Assembly: GCA_023412475.1 (NCBI GenBank)
Contig: JAEYNR010000032.1
Span: 1-64,000 of the forward strand
DNA length: 64,000 nucleotides
From: Fibrobacterota bacterium
GTDB taxonomy: Bacteria > Fibrobacterota > Chitinivibrionia > Chitinivibrionales > Chitinispirillaceae
Reading direction: 5' to 3'
Part shown: positions 1-9,357 of the stretch, piece after piece
How positions within the stretch are numbered: the first letter of the stretch is position 1
Layout: every line of letters begins with the position of its first letter
Made by a program: the position numbers and the translations under genes
The notes under the pieces: model-generated
Told to the model about the DNA's origin: nothing
The model's database searches: none
The model's input: the letters and a program-made list of their open reading frames with translations, nothing else

Positions 1-1
1 C

Positions 2-241
2 ATTAAGACCCCGCATAAGCTTACTCATGCGTTTTTCGCTGGTCCTTAGAAACAAGTGATAATGATTATCCATTAGTGCCCAAGTATAGCAAAGAAATCC
101 ACTTTTAGTAAGTCCTTTCTCAAAACGAGAAAGAAATTCCGATCTGTCTTGGTCATCCACAAATAGGGGCTTTTCCTCAACTGAGTGAGCCATGATGTGA
201 AATAAAGAACTGGGGGATTCCAAGCGAACCATACGAGGCAT
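2..241 (-). CDS. IS200-like (REP-associated tyrosine) transposase, 5' fragment cut by window edge
   Basis: The first 80 codons of a minus-strand gene run off the left edge. The translation starts MPRMVRLESP and contains ALMDNHYHLFLRT. That string matches the His-hydrophobe-His metal-binding core of Y1 (HUH) transposases of the IS200/RAYT type. The catalytic Tyr would lie outside the window. The start ATG is preceded by a good ribosome binding site, GGGAGA, seven bases away. The spacing of the N-terminal MPRxxR and NHYHLF blocks fits RAYT-type proteins better than classic IS200, but that is a judgement by eye. Short direct repeats just upstream fit a RAYT with its repeat partners. Intactness cannot be judged. 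Confidence 0.78.
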   Translation of the reverse strand, partial: MPRMVRLESPSSLFHIMAHSVEEKPLFVDDQDRSEFLSRFEKGLTKSGFLCYTWALMDNHYHLFLRTSEKRMSKLMRGLN

Positions 242-326
242 GAATTTCTCCCGCATAAATATGGTTTTTGCTAATTTTTTTTATTTAAAAGAATGCAAAA
301 TTCACACCATCTTTTAGTGAAATTAG

Positions 327-407
327 CAGTCCGTCTCACAGTGACGTCTCACAGTAAGAAATTAGTCCGTCCCCAAAGAAGAAAAAGAAGATAGTCCGTC
401 CCCAAAG
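327..407. repeat. Short direct repeats upstream of the transposase
   Basis: Two 16-bp copies of TAGTCCGTCCCCAAAG lie at 363-378 and 392-407. A pair of CGTCTCACAGT copies lies at 332-342 and 345-355. The 'GGGGACGGACT' type of sequence (reverse strand) resembles the short GC-richer repeats often found beside RAYT genes. The association with the adjacent transposase is inferred. Confidence 0.5.
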
Positions 408-415
408 TGTCCCTC

Positions 416-445
416 TTGACTTCACCCCCGCCTTTTATTTATCAT
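416..445 (+). promoter_or_regulatory. Possible sigma-70 promoter of dapL
   Basis: TTGACT at 416-421 is followed 18 bases later by TATCAT (440-445), about 40 bases before the dapL start. Both boxes are close to consensus. No other evidence supports it. Confidence 0.3.
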
Positions 446-487
446 AACCTACATCCACTAACCCTTATGTATGGAAGGAATTAAAAT

Positions 488-1714
488 ATGATTCGAATGA
501 ATGAAAACTATCTCAAACTAAATTCATCCTATCTATTTTCAGAAATCTCAAAAAGAGTCAACGCTTTCCAAAAGCAAAACCCTTCCAAAGAAATTATCCG
601 ACTTGGAATCGGTGATGTCACAAATGCCCTCCCCAATGCCTGCATCAAGGCTTTCCATAAAGCTATCGATGATTTGGCCAACGATGCAACCTTCAAAGGA
701 TACGGACCAGAACAAGGTTATCAGTTTCTAAGAGAAAAAATCGCTAAATTCGATTTCCAAGCCAGAAATGCCGATATTGAAGCAGATGAAGTATTTGTCA
801 GCGATGGGTCCAAATGTGATACCGGTAACTTTCAGGAACTCTTCTCAAATGACCTCTCTATCGCTGTCCCAGATCCGGTATACCCGGTTTATGTAGACAC
901 CAATGTGATGGCCGGACGCACAGGCTCTTTTGTAAAAGGTAGATATTCCGGTTTGTACTACCTGGAATGCACCGAAAGTAATTCTTTTGTGCCCTCCCTA
1001 CCCTCACAAAAAGTAGATCTAATCTATCTGTGTTTCCCCAACAACCCAACCGGAGCTGTCGCCACCAAATCTCAACTAAAACAATGGGTCGATTATGCAC
1101 GAAAAGAAAAAGCTCTGATTCTTTTTGATGCGGCCTATGAAGCATTTATTTACGATCAGTCGATTCCCCATAGCATCTATGAGATCGAAGGAGCTCGCGA
1201 ATGCGCAGTCGAATTCCGAAGCTTTTCAAAAACTGCAGGCTTTACCGGAACTCGCTGTGCCTATACAGTCGTTCCAAAAAACTGTATGGTAAACGATTCT
1301 CAAGGAAACCAGCATTCGTTGCATTCGCTATGGAACCGCAGGCACTGTACAAAATTTAACGGTGTTTCTTATCCGGTACAAAGGGCCGCAGAAGCGGTCT
1401 ATTCTGAAGAGGGGGCTTCCCAGGTAAGAAAAATTATCGATCGGTATATGAATAATGCCAGCATGATTCAAAAAGCAATGACCGAAAAGGGATATTCATG
1501 TACCGGAGGAGAAAATTCTCCCTACATCTGGATAAATGGGAAAACTGATTCCTGGTTGTTTTTTGATAAACTGCTTACTGAAGCAGGAGTTGTTTGCACA
1601 CCTGGAGCCGGTTTTGGAAGATGTGGAGAAGGTTACATAAGAATAAGTGCCTTTAACAATAAAGAGAATGTGGAAAAGGCGCTTGTCCGTATCGGCGAAG
1701 CGCTATCTGCATAA
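488..1714 (+). CDS. dapL: LL-diaminopimelate aminotransferase
   Basis: This PLP enzyme converts tetrahydrodipicolinate directly to LL-diaminopimelate with glutamate as amino donor, bypassing the succinylase/acetylase branches of lysine and peptidoglycan precursor synthesis. The 408 residues match family length. Landmarks are IRLGIGDVTNALP near residue 37, GYGPEQGYQFLR near 71, CFPNNPTGA near 182, and the PLP lysine in SFSKTAGFTGTR (Lys248). The C-terminal half carries the fold-type I small domain. The start at 488 has GGAAGGA seven bases upstream; an ATG three codons in is an alternative. It converges with the STAS gene, with one base between the stop codons. DapL is typical of several two-membrane phyla, including Fibrobacterota relatives. 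Confidence 0.95.
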   Translation: MIRMNENYLKLNSSYLFSEISKRVNAFQKQNPSKEIIRLGIGDVTNALPNACIKAFHKAIDDLANDATFKGYGPEQGYQFLREKIAKFDFQARNADIEADEVFVSDGSKCDTGNFQELFSNDLSIAVPDPVYPVYVDTNVMAGRTGSFVKGRYSGLYYLECTESNSFVPSLPSQKVDLIYLCFPNNPTGAVATKSQLKQWVDYARKEKALILFDAAYEAFIYDQSIPHSIYEIEGARECAVEFRSFSKTAGFTGTRCAYTVVPKNCMVNDSQGNQHSLHSLWNRRHCTKFNGVSYPVQRAAEAVYSEEGASQVRKIIDRYMNNASMIQKAMTEKGYSCTGGENSPYIWINGKTDSWLFFDKLLTEAGVVCTPGAGFGRCGEGYIRISAFNNKENVEKALVRIGEALSA

Positions 1715-1715
1715 G

Positions 1716-2063
1716 TTACAAATGGTCAACAATTTTTAATACCTTATCCAGATTGGTCAACTCAAAGAGCCTGTACAAATAGGAGCTTTTATCCGGATTG
1801 GCATTGAGTATGACCAACTCCCTTTTCTCTTTCTGCATTAGTGTATGGTAATAAACGATAGTACCTAAACCATGACTGTCAATAAATGTTGCACGGCTGA
1901 GATCAACAATAATCTGCTGATGTTTTTTCTTATAAATTTGATCGATACGCCGTTGAAACTTTTTTACATCAGCATCCACTATTCTGCCAACCAGCTCTAT
2001 AAGTGGAGTTTCTTCATTGCTTTTAACTGTAACTTCAAGAGTCAAATTCTCAGCATCACTCAT
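1716..2063 (-). CDS. STAS-domain anti-sigma factor antagonist-like protein
   Basis: A small cytosolic protein of about 115 residues that is a single STAS domain of the SpoIIAA/RsbV type. Such proteins relieve an anti-sigma factor or act in partner-switching signalling. The key stretch is IIVDLSRATFIDSHGLGTI, where the serine in FIDSHG is at the usual phosphorylation position. I chose the ATG at 2063 because AGGGG lies five bases upstream; a GTG two codons earlier is also open. No cognate serine kinase or sigma factor is adjacent, so its partner is unknown. Confidence 0.85.
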   Translation of the reverse strand: MSDAENLTLEVTVKSNEETPLIELVGRIVDADVKKFQRRIDQIYKKKHQQIIVDLSRATFIDSHGLGTIVYYHTLMQKEKRELVILNANPDKSSYLYRLFELTNLDKVLKIVDHL

Positions 2064-2480
2064 GTACACCCCTAAGTTTTTAATGATTGTATCCTGTTAA
2101 AGATGATATCTTTATATAAAAAGGAAGTCAACCATTTATATGGGTTCTTCCCGATGTATATTAAGTGTTCTGCAGAAAAAAGGTTAACTACATATGCACT
2201 TTAATACATTAAACGATATTTGCCGCCAGATCCGGTGTCTTCTAAGCTGTTATTTCGCTTCTGCAAAACTCAGACCTGAAAAAACAGATAGTGTTATGCG
2301 CTACTCTTTTCTTCCCTTTAAAATACAAGATTTCGCCATTTTCAAACGTAATCAACAAGACAAGAAACAAAATAAAGTGGCCCATATTTCTTCCTGTAAA
2401 GAAAGTTATCTGTATACTATTTTCCATTTTGATAAATTTTTCTCTCATTAACCCGATAAACATTGGATAAATGAAAAGTT
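2064..2480. other. Intergenic, no supported gene
   Basis: An AT-rich spacer between divergent genes. Short open frames of 70-85 codons exist on both strands but overlap each other and lack ribosome binding sites or a recognisable protein pattern. It presumably contains the promoters of the STAS gene and of the Sua5-mazG pair. Confidence 0.5.
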
Positions 2481-3089
2481 ATGATTATATATAATGTTCA
2501 TCCGATTAATCCCCAACGTAGATATCTTGATTCTGCAGCAAAAATCTTAAGAGACGAAGGCGGTATAGCAGTCTATCCTACCGATACTGTGTATGGAATG
2601 GGAGCATGTGTCAGCAATCCCAAAGCTATTGAAAAGGTAAGCAGACTCCTGGCTAAGGATAAACAGCGCACTTTCACTTTTATCTGTAGCAGTTTCTCAC
2701 AGATTTCTGATTATGCACACCTTCCTAATGCTTATTTCAAACTTCTAAAAAGATTTCTTCCAGGCCCCTTTACCTTTATTCTAAATGCTACCAATCTGGT
2801 TCCTAAAAAAATCTGCCCTAAGCGGAAAACTGTGGGCATACGTATTCCAGACTGTAGCGTAACTCGTGAACTTGTGGAGCTTCTGGGTGAACCTCTGGCC
2901 AATACATCGATTAATGTTCCAGGCAATCTGGTCGGAGACCCTGATGAGATCCGACCTGCAGTGCTCAATGATGTCGATGTCATGCTGGATGCCGGTGTTC
3001 TTGACGATCCCACCGAATCCACCATTGTGGATCTAACCGACAATTCACCGATAGTGATCAGGCAAGGTAAAGGCATTTTTACCATTTGA
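2481..3089 (+). CDS. Sua5/YrdC/YwlC family L-threonylcarbamoyladenylate synthase
   Basis: This family forms threonylcarbamoyl-AMP from threonine, bicarbonate and ATP for t6A modification of ANN-decoding tRNAs. The 202 residues fit the short YrdC/YciO form without the extra Sua5 domain. Recognisable blocks are YPTDTVYGMGA near residue 32, KDKQRTFTFIC near 61, GPFTFILNAT near 95, and TVGIRIPD near 120. Some short family members (YciO) lack proven activity, so the enzymatic role is inferred. mazG follows after 15 bases, suggesting co-transcription. Confidence 0.88.
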   Translation: MIIYNVHPINPQRRYLDSAAKILRDEGGIAVYPTDTVYGMGACVSNPKAIEKVSRLLAKDKQRTFTFICSSFSQISDYAHLPNAYFKLLKRFLPGPFTFILNATNLVPKKICPKRKTVGIRIPDCSVTRELVELLGEPLANTSINVPGNLVGDPDEIRPAVLNDVDVMLDAGVLDDPTESTIVDLTDNSPIVIRQGKGIFTI

Positions 3090-3104
3090 TAAGGATTTAT
3101 AAGC

Positions 3105-3884
3105 ATGAATAGCCAGACTGACCGTTTAATCGATATTGTACGAAAATTAAGGAGCCCCGACGGATGCCCCTGGGACCGGGAGCAGACCCACCACAGCATT
3201 CTCAGTTGTTTTCTGGATGAACTCTATGAGTTCTTCGAAACAGTAGAGCAGAACGATTACGAGCACATGAAAGAAGAGCTGGGAGATCTGCTTCTTCAGA
3301 TCGTCCTTCATACCCAAATGGCCAGTGAACAGAAAATGTTTGATTTTAACGATGTCGCCAGTGATATTTCCGACAAACTTATCAGACGTCATCCTCACGT
3401 TTTTGACTCTGTTGAGGTTTCCTCTACAAAGGAAGTAACCAACAACTGGGAAAAAATTAAAAAGGGTGAAAAAGGTAAAGAACACCGCAAATACATCGTA
3501 GATGACATCCCAGAGGCACTTCCGGCACTGTTCAGAGCAGAAAAAGTGCAGCGAAGAGTAGCCAGAGTAGGCTTTGACTGGAATGATTCCAGGGCTGCAT
3601 TTGATAAGGTTGATGAAGAGATTAAAGAATTCAGAGAAGCACTCTTAAGCGGCAAACATGAGCATGCCTTCGAGGAATTGGGTGATATTGTTTTTGCGTT
3701 AGTAAATGTAGCCCGTCATCACAACATCAGTGCTGAAGATGCACTCAGAAACACCACCCGTAAATTTATTCGCAGATTTAAATTTATCGAAGACAAGTTC
3801 AAAGAGAATGGCCATGAAATCCAAAACTCCACTCTTGAGCAGATGGATATTTATTGGGAAGAGTCAAAAAGAATTGTTGGATAA
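3105..3884 (+). CDS. mazG: Nucleoside triphosphate pyrophosphohydrolase
   Basis: MazG hydrolyses (d)NTPs to the monophosphate and pyrophosphate, acting in house-cleaning and in tuning of alarmone responses. The 259-residue protein has the duplicated MazG architecture. The first domain starts with LRSPDGCPWDREQTH and includes the metal-binding EELGDLL. The second is centred on AFEELGDIVFALVNVARH. The C-terminal LEQMDIYWEESKR is the usual family ending. The start ATG lies 15 bases after the Sua5-family stop. No toxin-antitoxin partner is adjacent, so this is the free-standing housekeeping form. Confidence 0.95.
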   Translation: MNSQTDRLIDIVRKLRSPDGCPWDREQTHHSILSCFLDELYEFFETVEQNDYEHMKEELGDLLLQIVLHTQMASEQKMFDFNDVASDISDKLIRRHPHVFDSVEVSSTKEVTNNWEKIKKGEKGKEHRKYIVDDIPEALPALFRAEKVQRRVARVGFDWNDSRAAFDKVDEEIKEFREALLSGKHEHAFEELGDIVFALVNVARHHNISAEDALRNTTRKFIRRFKFIEDKFKENGHEIQNSTLEQMDIYWEESKRIVG

Positions 3885-4007
3885 AGAAACTGACAGGATA
3901 TCAGTCACTTTTACCTTCTCCCTCCATAAGGCCTATAATTTGCTTTAGCTGTAAGAAAATTGCTACTTTTACTTCAAAGATCAGCTCATATCCGGGAGTC
4001 TTTAAAA

Positions 4008-4598
4008 ATGGTGTTTATCAAAAATTCCTTGTCCTTATTCTTCTGTGTAATTCTTGTTCCAGGCATTTTATCTGCAGGAACAAAAAAAGATAAATACATT
4101 ATAAACCCCACTGTTAATAGCTTTGATTCTTTCCCCTCTTTTTCCACCACTAACAGATGGTTTGTAGGATCCATTGAAAATCTGGTAGTCGGGCAGGATT
4201 CCAGTGTACTCGGTTATACCCGTACGGGCATTAAAACCAAAGCTCCTGTTTTATGCTCACCTTCATTAGAGAAAGCCTTTAGAAATTCACTGTTTAATCT
4301 TTTTAATGATAAAAAAGTGGTCAGCCTTGATGCCAGCGCTGCTGATTTTATTGTAAGGGTAAAGATCCTCGAATTTTCTCTGGTTGAAAAAAATTCCTTT
4401 CTAACTCAGACCATAAGCGCTAAAATCAAACTGGAAGTCACTCAGGTCGATCCCCTGGACACTAATCGACTCCTCAGATTTGTAGTGGATAGTGAAAACT
4501 CTCAAACAGCTCTGGATACCAGTAAGTATGCCGAAAGTATAACCAGAGACGTTTTTACCTCTGCGCTCAAAGAAATCTGGAATACTATAAACCGATAA
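4008..4598 (+). CDS. Hypothetical exported protein, weakly YajG/lipoprotein-16-like
   Basis: A protein of about 196 residues. I placed the start at 4008 because translation from there gives a clear signal peptide (MVFIKNSLSLFFCVILVPG, cleavage near SAG) and GGGAG lies upstream; an ATG 16 codons earlier would spoil the signal. The mature part reads SVLGYTRTGIKTKAPVL, then an amphipathic segment (LEKAFRNSLFNLF) and beta-rich sequence. This order resembles the YajG-type envelope lipoproteins, but there is no lipobox cysteine and the match is faint. It follows mazG on the same strand with a spacer of about 120 bases. The function is unknown. Confidence 0.6.
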   Translation: MVFIKNSLSLFFCVILVPGILSAGTKKDKYIINPTVNSFDSFPSFSTTNRWFVGSIENLVVGQDSSVLGYTRTGIKTKAPVLCSPSLEKAFRNSLFNLFNDKKVVSLDASAADFIVRVKILEFSLVEKNSFLTQTISAKIKLEVTQVDPLDTNRLLRFVVDSENSQTALDTSKYAESITRDVFTSALKEIWNTINR

Positions 4599-4642
4599 AA
4601 GCCAATGGCTTCATTTTTTCTCCAGTCAAAATACTGTTATAT

Positions 4643-4680
4643 CTTAAACCTAAATCGGACGATTTAGGTTAAGATTTAAG
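4643..4680 (+). terminator. Inverted repeat, probable terminator
   Basis: ACCTAAATCG at 4648-4657 pairs perfectly with CGATTTAGGT at 4660-4669, and flanking CTTAA/TTAAG extends the stem. A weak T-run (CTTTTTG) follows about 15 bases later. It sits 45 bases after the exported-protein gene. The tight two-base loop means it could instead be a protein-binding palindrome. Confidence 0.45.
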
Positions 4681-5014
4681 AGCTTTTTGTTTCAGAATCA
4701 CGGTTGATATGATAAACAGAGGGGCAGCATAATGTTTATCTTCAGTTTGTTTGACAGGTTGTAGGTGAGCAAGATGTTTATCTTCAGTTGTTTGGTGAAC
4801 AGTGAGTTGGCATCACCAAAAGGTATATGAAAAAACCGTGAAGGAAATTGATGGCGGCCGAAAAAAATGGGAATTAGTCTTGGAGATCCATTGGTTTTCA
4901 AATAAGGTTAAACTTAACAGACTTTCTCTTTCACTGCAATCTTTGAGATTTGCATGATCACTTATTCAGAAAGTATACTGATGTTTCATTTATTCAATTT
5001 GTGAAACTGATAAT
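4681..5014. other. Intergenic with a short direct repeat
   Basis: No gene seen. The 16-mer ATGTTTATCTTCAGTT occurs at 4732-4747 and again at 4774-4789. Downstream sequence should hold the promoter of the transporter gene. Confidence 0.45.
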
Positions 5015-6229
5015 ATGCGCTTCAAATACATTCGCCTTTCCACAATGATGTTTCTTCAGTTTTTTGTATTCGGTTGCACCATACCGATCTTTAGTCTTTA
5101 CATGAAAGATTATCTTCACTTCTCCGGCGCTCAAATCGGTATCATTCTGGCAATGTCTGCAGTTCCAGCGTTTTTTGCTCCGCTGATCTCTTCTTTTATT
5201 GCGGACCGGCTTATCAGCGCCGAAAGACTGTTAATTTGTTGCAACATTGCAGGTGCGACCGCTATGGCAGCACTATACTTTCAGAGAGAATTTTATCCGG
5301 TGCTCTTTTTTTACCTACTTTATGGTCTTATTACCGGGCCCGCGATGGCTCTTACAACTGCTATCGCTTTTCATCATGCTCCAGAAGCGGTAAAGAAGTT
5401 TGGTGGTATTCGTCTGTGGGGAACTTTCGGATGGTTTATGGCAGCATGGGTTTTCAGGTATTTATGGACTGGAAAAGAATCCTCAGAGACCCTGCGCAGC
5501 GCGCTCGCACTCTCTGCACTCTCATCTGTTATCATATCCATTTATGCAGCCACCTTGCCAGTTGGTCTGAAACGGGCTAAGCAAGCTAAGTTGGTGTTAT
5601 TTCCCAGAGATTCCCTGAGAGTCATTCTTCGGCCGGAAATACTTATTTTTTCCATGATAAGTATCCTTATTACTTTCGCGGATCGTTTCTATATGTTTGG
5701 GGGTGCTCCTTTTTTAAAAAGTCTTGGATTTGCAGACCGGCAAATCCTGCCGGTACTTAGTTTGGGACAGGTTCCCGAGATCATAGGTCTGGGGGTATTG
5801 GGGCTGATATTAAAGAAGTTTGGTTTGAAAAAGACACTACTGTTAGGCACTTTTTTTGAAATCAGCCGCTTTTTAATCTTTTTATCTGGAGACCGGAACC
5901 TGCTTTTTCTGGGCATAAGCTTTCATGGGTTCACATATGCCTATTTTTTCATTCCACTAACCATGTTTCTGGATACCAGATGTGATAAATATTCCCGTGC
6001 CGGAGCTCATCAGTTGTTTTCCATGATCGGTGGAGTCGGGGCATTTGCAGGAAACCTTCTTGCTGGCTTCATTGCAGAGTTAACCGCAGCAAATGCTCTT
6101 AATCTGATAGATTTCTCCAGTTTCTGGCTCGTAGCACTTCTTTTCTCCATTGTCGCTTTCAGCGGAATTTTGTTTTTCACCGCAGAACAGCAAATCCCTG
6201 CAGTCTCCACAGCAGAACTAAAACCTTAA
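5015..6229 (+). CDS. MFS transporter, nucleoside:H+ symporter / MFS_1-like type
   Basis: A polytopic inner-membrane protein of 404 residues with about 12 hydrophobic segments in two halves. The loop sequence KKFGGIRLWGTFGW after helix 4 is typical of the NupG/LacY-like MFS group, as is SLYMKDYLHFSGAQIGIIL at the first loop. Substrate cannot be read from sequence; nucleosides or small sugars are usual for relatives. The gene stands alone, with spacers over 300 bases on both sides. Confidence 0.85.
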   Translation: MRFKYIRLSTMMFLQFFVFGCTIPIFSLYMKDYLHFSGAQIGIILAMSAVPAFFAPLISSFIADRLISAERLLICCNIAGATAMAALYFQREFYPVLFFYLLYGLITGPAMALTTAIAFHHAPEAVKKFGGIRLWGTFGWFMAAWVFRYLWTGKESSETLRSALALSALSSVIISIYAATLPVGLKRAKQAKLVLFPRDSLRVILRPEILIFSMISILITFADRFYMFGGAPFLKSLGFADRQILPVLSLGQVPEIIGLGVLGLILKKFGLKKTLLLGTFFEISRFLIFLSGDRNLLFLGISFHGFTYAYFFIPLTMFLDTRCDKYSRAGAHQLFSMIGGVGAFAGNLLAGFIAELTAANALNLIDFSSFWLVALLFSIVAFSGILFFTAEQQIPAVSTAELKP

Positions 6230-6567
6230 AGAGATCTGCCCAATGCAGCACAACTGGAATCATCCAGTGTAAGTGCTGATCTTTATAAAAACCTACTATT
6301 TTCAGGAGCACACTCTCGCAAAAACCTGACTATTAATAATTATTGTTTATGAACGTAATTTAAAATGCACTCTGATCACTAAACAAACAATGGACTGAAT
6401 CTTGTTATTTTAAAAATAGAATAAATGCGATAATCTCTGTTTCTCAAGGAGTGACTTCCTGTTTTTTATTGCCAAAGAATCGTATGGTTCAAGTTTAAGT
6501 GATTATATTATTGTTTTTCAGCCGGAGAAGTTTAGATTACTGGTTGAGCAAAATCAAATGAGGTATT
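6230..6567. other. Intergenic, nothing recognised
   Basis: An AT-rich spacer with no open frame of interest and no clear hairpin. It presumably contains the promoter of the acyl-activating fusion gene. Confidence 0.45.
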
Positions 6568-9237
6568 ATGAACGAACATGTCTATGTTGAACTATTGCAT
6601 CAATCGGTTTTAAAACATGCCAACCGTCCTTGTCTACACATAAAGCGTGATGGAAAATATCTGAGCTGGAGTTACTCCGATTTCCATAAAGATCTGAACC
6701 GGCTGAGCTCAGCTCTTAAAAAACTGGGCCTTAAAAAGGGCAATAACGCTATAGTCATCGGCGAAAACTCGCCTGAATGGATCATCGCCTATAATGCAAT
6801 CATGCTTACTGGTGCCTGTACCGTTCCGGTAGACCCCGGCATTCCCCCATCAGAGATCGAGTCTATACTATCTATTACTGAAGCAAAAGTGGTATTCTGC
6901 TCAAAGATATTCTTAAATCTTTTCAGAACTTTAAAACAGAAACACCAACACTTGGAAAAAATAATACTCCTGGAAAGCAGACCAGATGGTAAAGAACCTG
7001 CTTTCGAGGAATTTCTTAAATCGGGTAACGAAGAGAAGGATGCTTTTTTATCGGTTTTCCGTCCTGATGATCCAATGGTTATCATTTTCACCTCAGGAAC
7101 TACTGGAAAAGCAAAAGGCGTGGTTTTAACTCAGAAGAATTTTACTGCTATAAGCGTATATGGTATTCCACGGATGAGAGCAGATGCTCAGGATACCATG
7201 TGTGCAGTTCTCCCCCTTCATCACGTTTTCGGTTCTGCTGCCTGTATTGCTGCAGCTTTGACATCTGGACTCGATCTGGTAATTGTGCCTTATATAAAAG
7301 GGCCTCTGATTCTTGAAGCTCTCAGGGATAAAGAGGTTACCATTCTCCCCGCAGTGCCCAAGATGATTGCACTATTTTACGAAAGTGTTATGCATAATGT
7401 AAAAAAGAAAGGACCGGTTGTAAGCACAGTCTTTACTGGCCTGAAGACCATCTCTGCAACTGCAGGTGATACACTTGGAACCAGCTTTCGTCGTGGCCTG
7501 TTCTCCAGTGTTCACAAAGGGTTTGGAGGCAAGCTCCGTCTGATTATATCCGGGGGTGCTGCACTGAATAAAAAATACTGGAACGGGTTTCGCCACATGG
7601 GCTTTAACATCCTGGAGGGATACGGACTTACCGAAACTTACGGTCCTATTACTGTTTGCCCTGATAAAGAACCTCGGCTTGGCTCAGTCGGGCCTGCGCT
7701 TCCTGACAATGAGATCAGAATTTCCGATCCCGACGAATCTGGAATTGGTGAAATATGCTTACGTGGCAGTTGCGTTTTCAAAGGATACTACAATGATAAT
7801 GAATTGACATCTCAGGTTTTCGATGATCAGGGATGGTTTCACACAGGTGATCTGGGACGGCTGGATAAGGATAAATATCTATTCATATCAGGAAGAAAAA
7901 AGGATATGATAGTTCTTGATAGTGGAAAAAATGTCTATCCTGATGAATTGGAAGATTATTATGGAACATCTTCACTTATTGAAGAGATCGGGGTGTTCGG
8001 AGTCAGTCAGAAAGGAGCAGAGGTCGTAGCTGCTGCAATTGTACCCTCAAAGGAGATCCGTAAGGCTCATACTGTTGCACAGGCTACCGATATTATTTAT
8101 GAAGAATTACTGAAGATGGGAAAAAATCTTCCAGTATACAGAAGAATCAACGACTTTGTTACCCTTTACACGCCTCTTCCCAGAACCACTACACGTAAAC
8201 TCAAGAAAGTGGAACTGAAAAAAATCTACAACTCCATCAGACGAAAATCTGCAAACCGTGAGCTCCCCGAGGAGCAGCTCTCTGTGGTGGAGATGGCCCT
8301 GATGGAAACGGCAGAGTATACCGGAATAATCGGCAGTATAATTCTTATTTCACCTAAAACTGATCCCCGAATAATCAATCCTCGATCTCATCTGGAAATA
8401 GACCTGGGATTAGATTCGCTCAAAAGAATTGAGCTTCTTACTCGCATTGAGCGACGCTTCTCAATCAGGATTTCTGAGGATGTTTTTGACAAGATGGAAT
8501 CAGTAGGCGATCTGGTCACACTAGTAAGGGAGCACATAATCAGCAACAACCCAACTGTTGAGAGAGTTATGGGGCTTAAAGAAAGAATTCTTTCCGATGA
8601 CCTCCAGATAGTAAAATTTCCAGTTGAGAATAATTTTACCGCACCGCTTATCTCAAGATTCTACGGAACGGTTTTCAACATTAAAAAAAATGGTGCAGAG
8701 AATTTAAAGTATGATTCAAAGTCCATGATTTTTGCATCCAACCATGCACACGAACTTGATGTAATCTGGATTCTCAATTCACTGCCATCTTCGGTGAAAA
8801 GCAATACATACTTTATTAATGATAAAAGCTCCAGTGATTATCCTTCTATCCCCTATGCTTTGCATCGCAGCAATATGATTAAGCCGGAGAAATCAGGTGA
8901 TCCTATCGAACTGCTCAAAATCTATCTGTCTGTTATCCGTAACAAGCGGCATCTTATAGTTTTTCCTGAAGGCACAATGAACAAAAATGGTCGGATTGGC
9001 CAGTTTAAATCCGGAATCGGATTATTGGCGCGTGAGACCGAAGCCTCTATTATTCCTGTAAAGATTGTCGGTCCTGCGCACCTTAGTTCTATCAAAGCAT
9101 TCGGACAGGGAGCAAAGGGAGTGATTTTTGGAAAACCGCTGACCTGGACCGGCCTTGTCGCTTCAGGAGTACTTAACCACAACTCCACTCCAGATGATAT
9201 GGCCGAACATGTGCGCTCGCTTATCTTACAGATGTAA
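6568..9237 (+). CDS. Three-domain fusion: AMP-forming acyl ligase, acyl carrier domain, PlsC-type acyltransferase
   Basis: An 889-residue protein. Residues 1-560 are an ANL-superfamily adenylating enzyme, with the P-loop-like FTSGTTGKAKG at 174-184, GYGLTETYGP and the hinge GRKKDMIVLDSGKNVYPDE. Residues about 575-655 are an acyl carrier domain with LGLDSLKRIELL, in which Ser617 would carry phosphopantetheine. Residues about 690-889 are a glycerolipid acyltransferase, with NHAHELD (HX4D, His726-Asp731) and FPEGTMN at 799-805. Known bifunctional Aas proteins join an acyltransferase to a ligase; here the order is reversed and a carrier lies between. I infer activation of a fatty acid, loading on the internal carrier and transfer to a lysophospholipid or other acceptor. 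The start has GAGG five bases upstream. Confidence 0.9.
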   Translation: MNEHVYVELLHQSVLKHANRPCLHIKRDGKYLSWSYSDFHKDLNRLSSALKKLGLKKGNNAIVIGENSPEWIIAYNAIMLTGACTVPVDPGIPPSEIESILSITEAKVVFCSKIFLNLFRTLKQKHQHLEKIILLESRPDGKEPAFEEFLKSGNEEKDAFLSVFRPDDPMVIIFTSGTTGKAKGVVLTQKNFTAISVYGIPRMRADAQDTMCAVLPLHHVFGSAACIAAALTSGLDLVIVPYIKGPLILEALRDKEVTILPAVPKMIALFYESVMHNVKKKGPVVSTVFTGLKTISATAGDTLGTSFRRGLFSSVHKGFGGKLRLIISGGAALNKKYWNGFRHMGFNILEGYGLTETYGPITVCPDKEPRLGSVGPALPDNEIRISDPDESGIGEICLRGSCVFKGYYNDNELTSQVFDDQGWFHTGDLGRLDKDKYLFISGRKKDMIVLDSGKNVYPDELEDYYGTSSLIEEIGVFGVSQKGAEVVAAAIVPSKEIRKAHTVAQATDIIYEELLKMGKNLPVYRRINDFVTLYTPLPRTTTRKLKKVELKKIYNSIRRKSANRELPEEQLSVVEMALMETAEYTGIIGSIILISPKTDPRIINPRSHLEIDLGLDSLKRIELLTRIERRFSIRISEDVFDKMESVGDLVTLVREHIISNNPTVERVMGLKERILSDDLQIVKFPVENNFTAPLISRFYGTVFNIKKNGAENLKYDSKSMIFASNHAHELDVIWILNSLPSSVKSNTYFINDKSSSDYPSIPYALHRSNMIKPEKSGDPIELLKIYLSVIRNKRHLIVFPEGTMNKNGRIGQFKSGIGLLARETEASIIPVKIVGPAHLSSIKAFGQGAKGVIFGKPLTWTGLVASGVLNHNSTPDDMAEHVRSLILQM

Positions 9238-9357
9238 GATACTTGCAGCTCTCTTTGCTTGAGCAAAATTTTAATATCCTGAACATAATGTATTTTAAAA
9301 TGAATTTCAGGATAATATCCCCTACGGCCAATATAGAAAAGTTCGGCTGCATAAAAA

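Noticed and set aside
2194..2463. Overlapping short open frames on both strands before the Sua5-family gene
   Set aside because: No ribosome binding sites, unnatural composition, and each is the shadow of the other.
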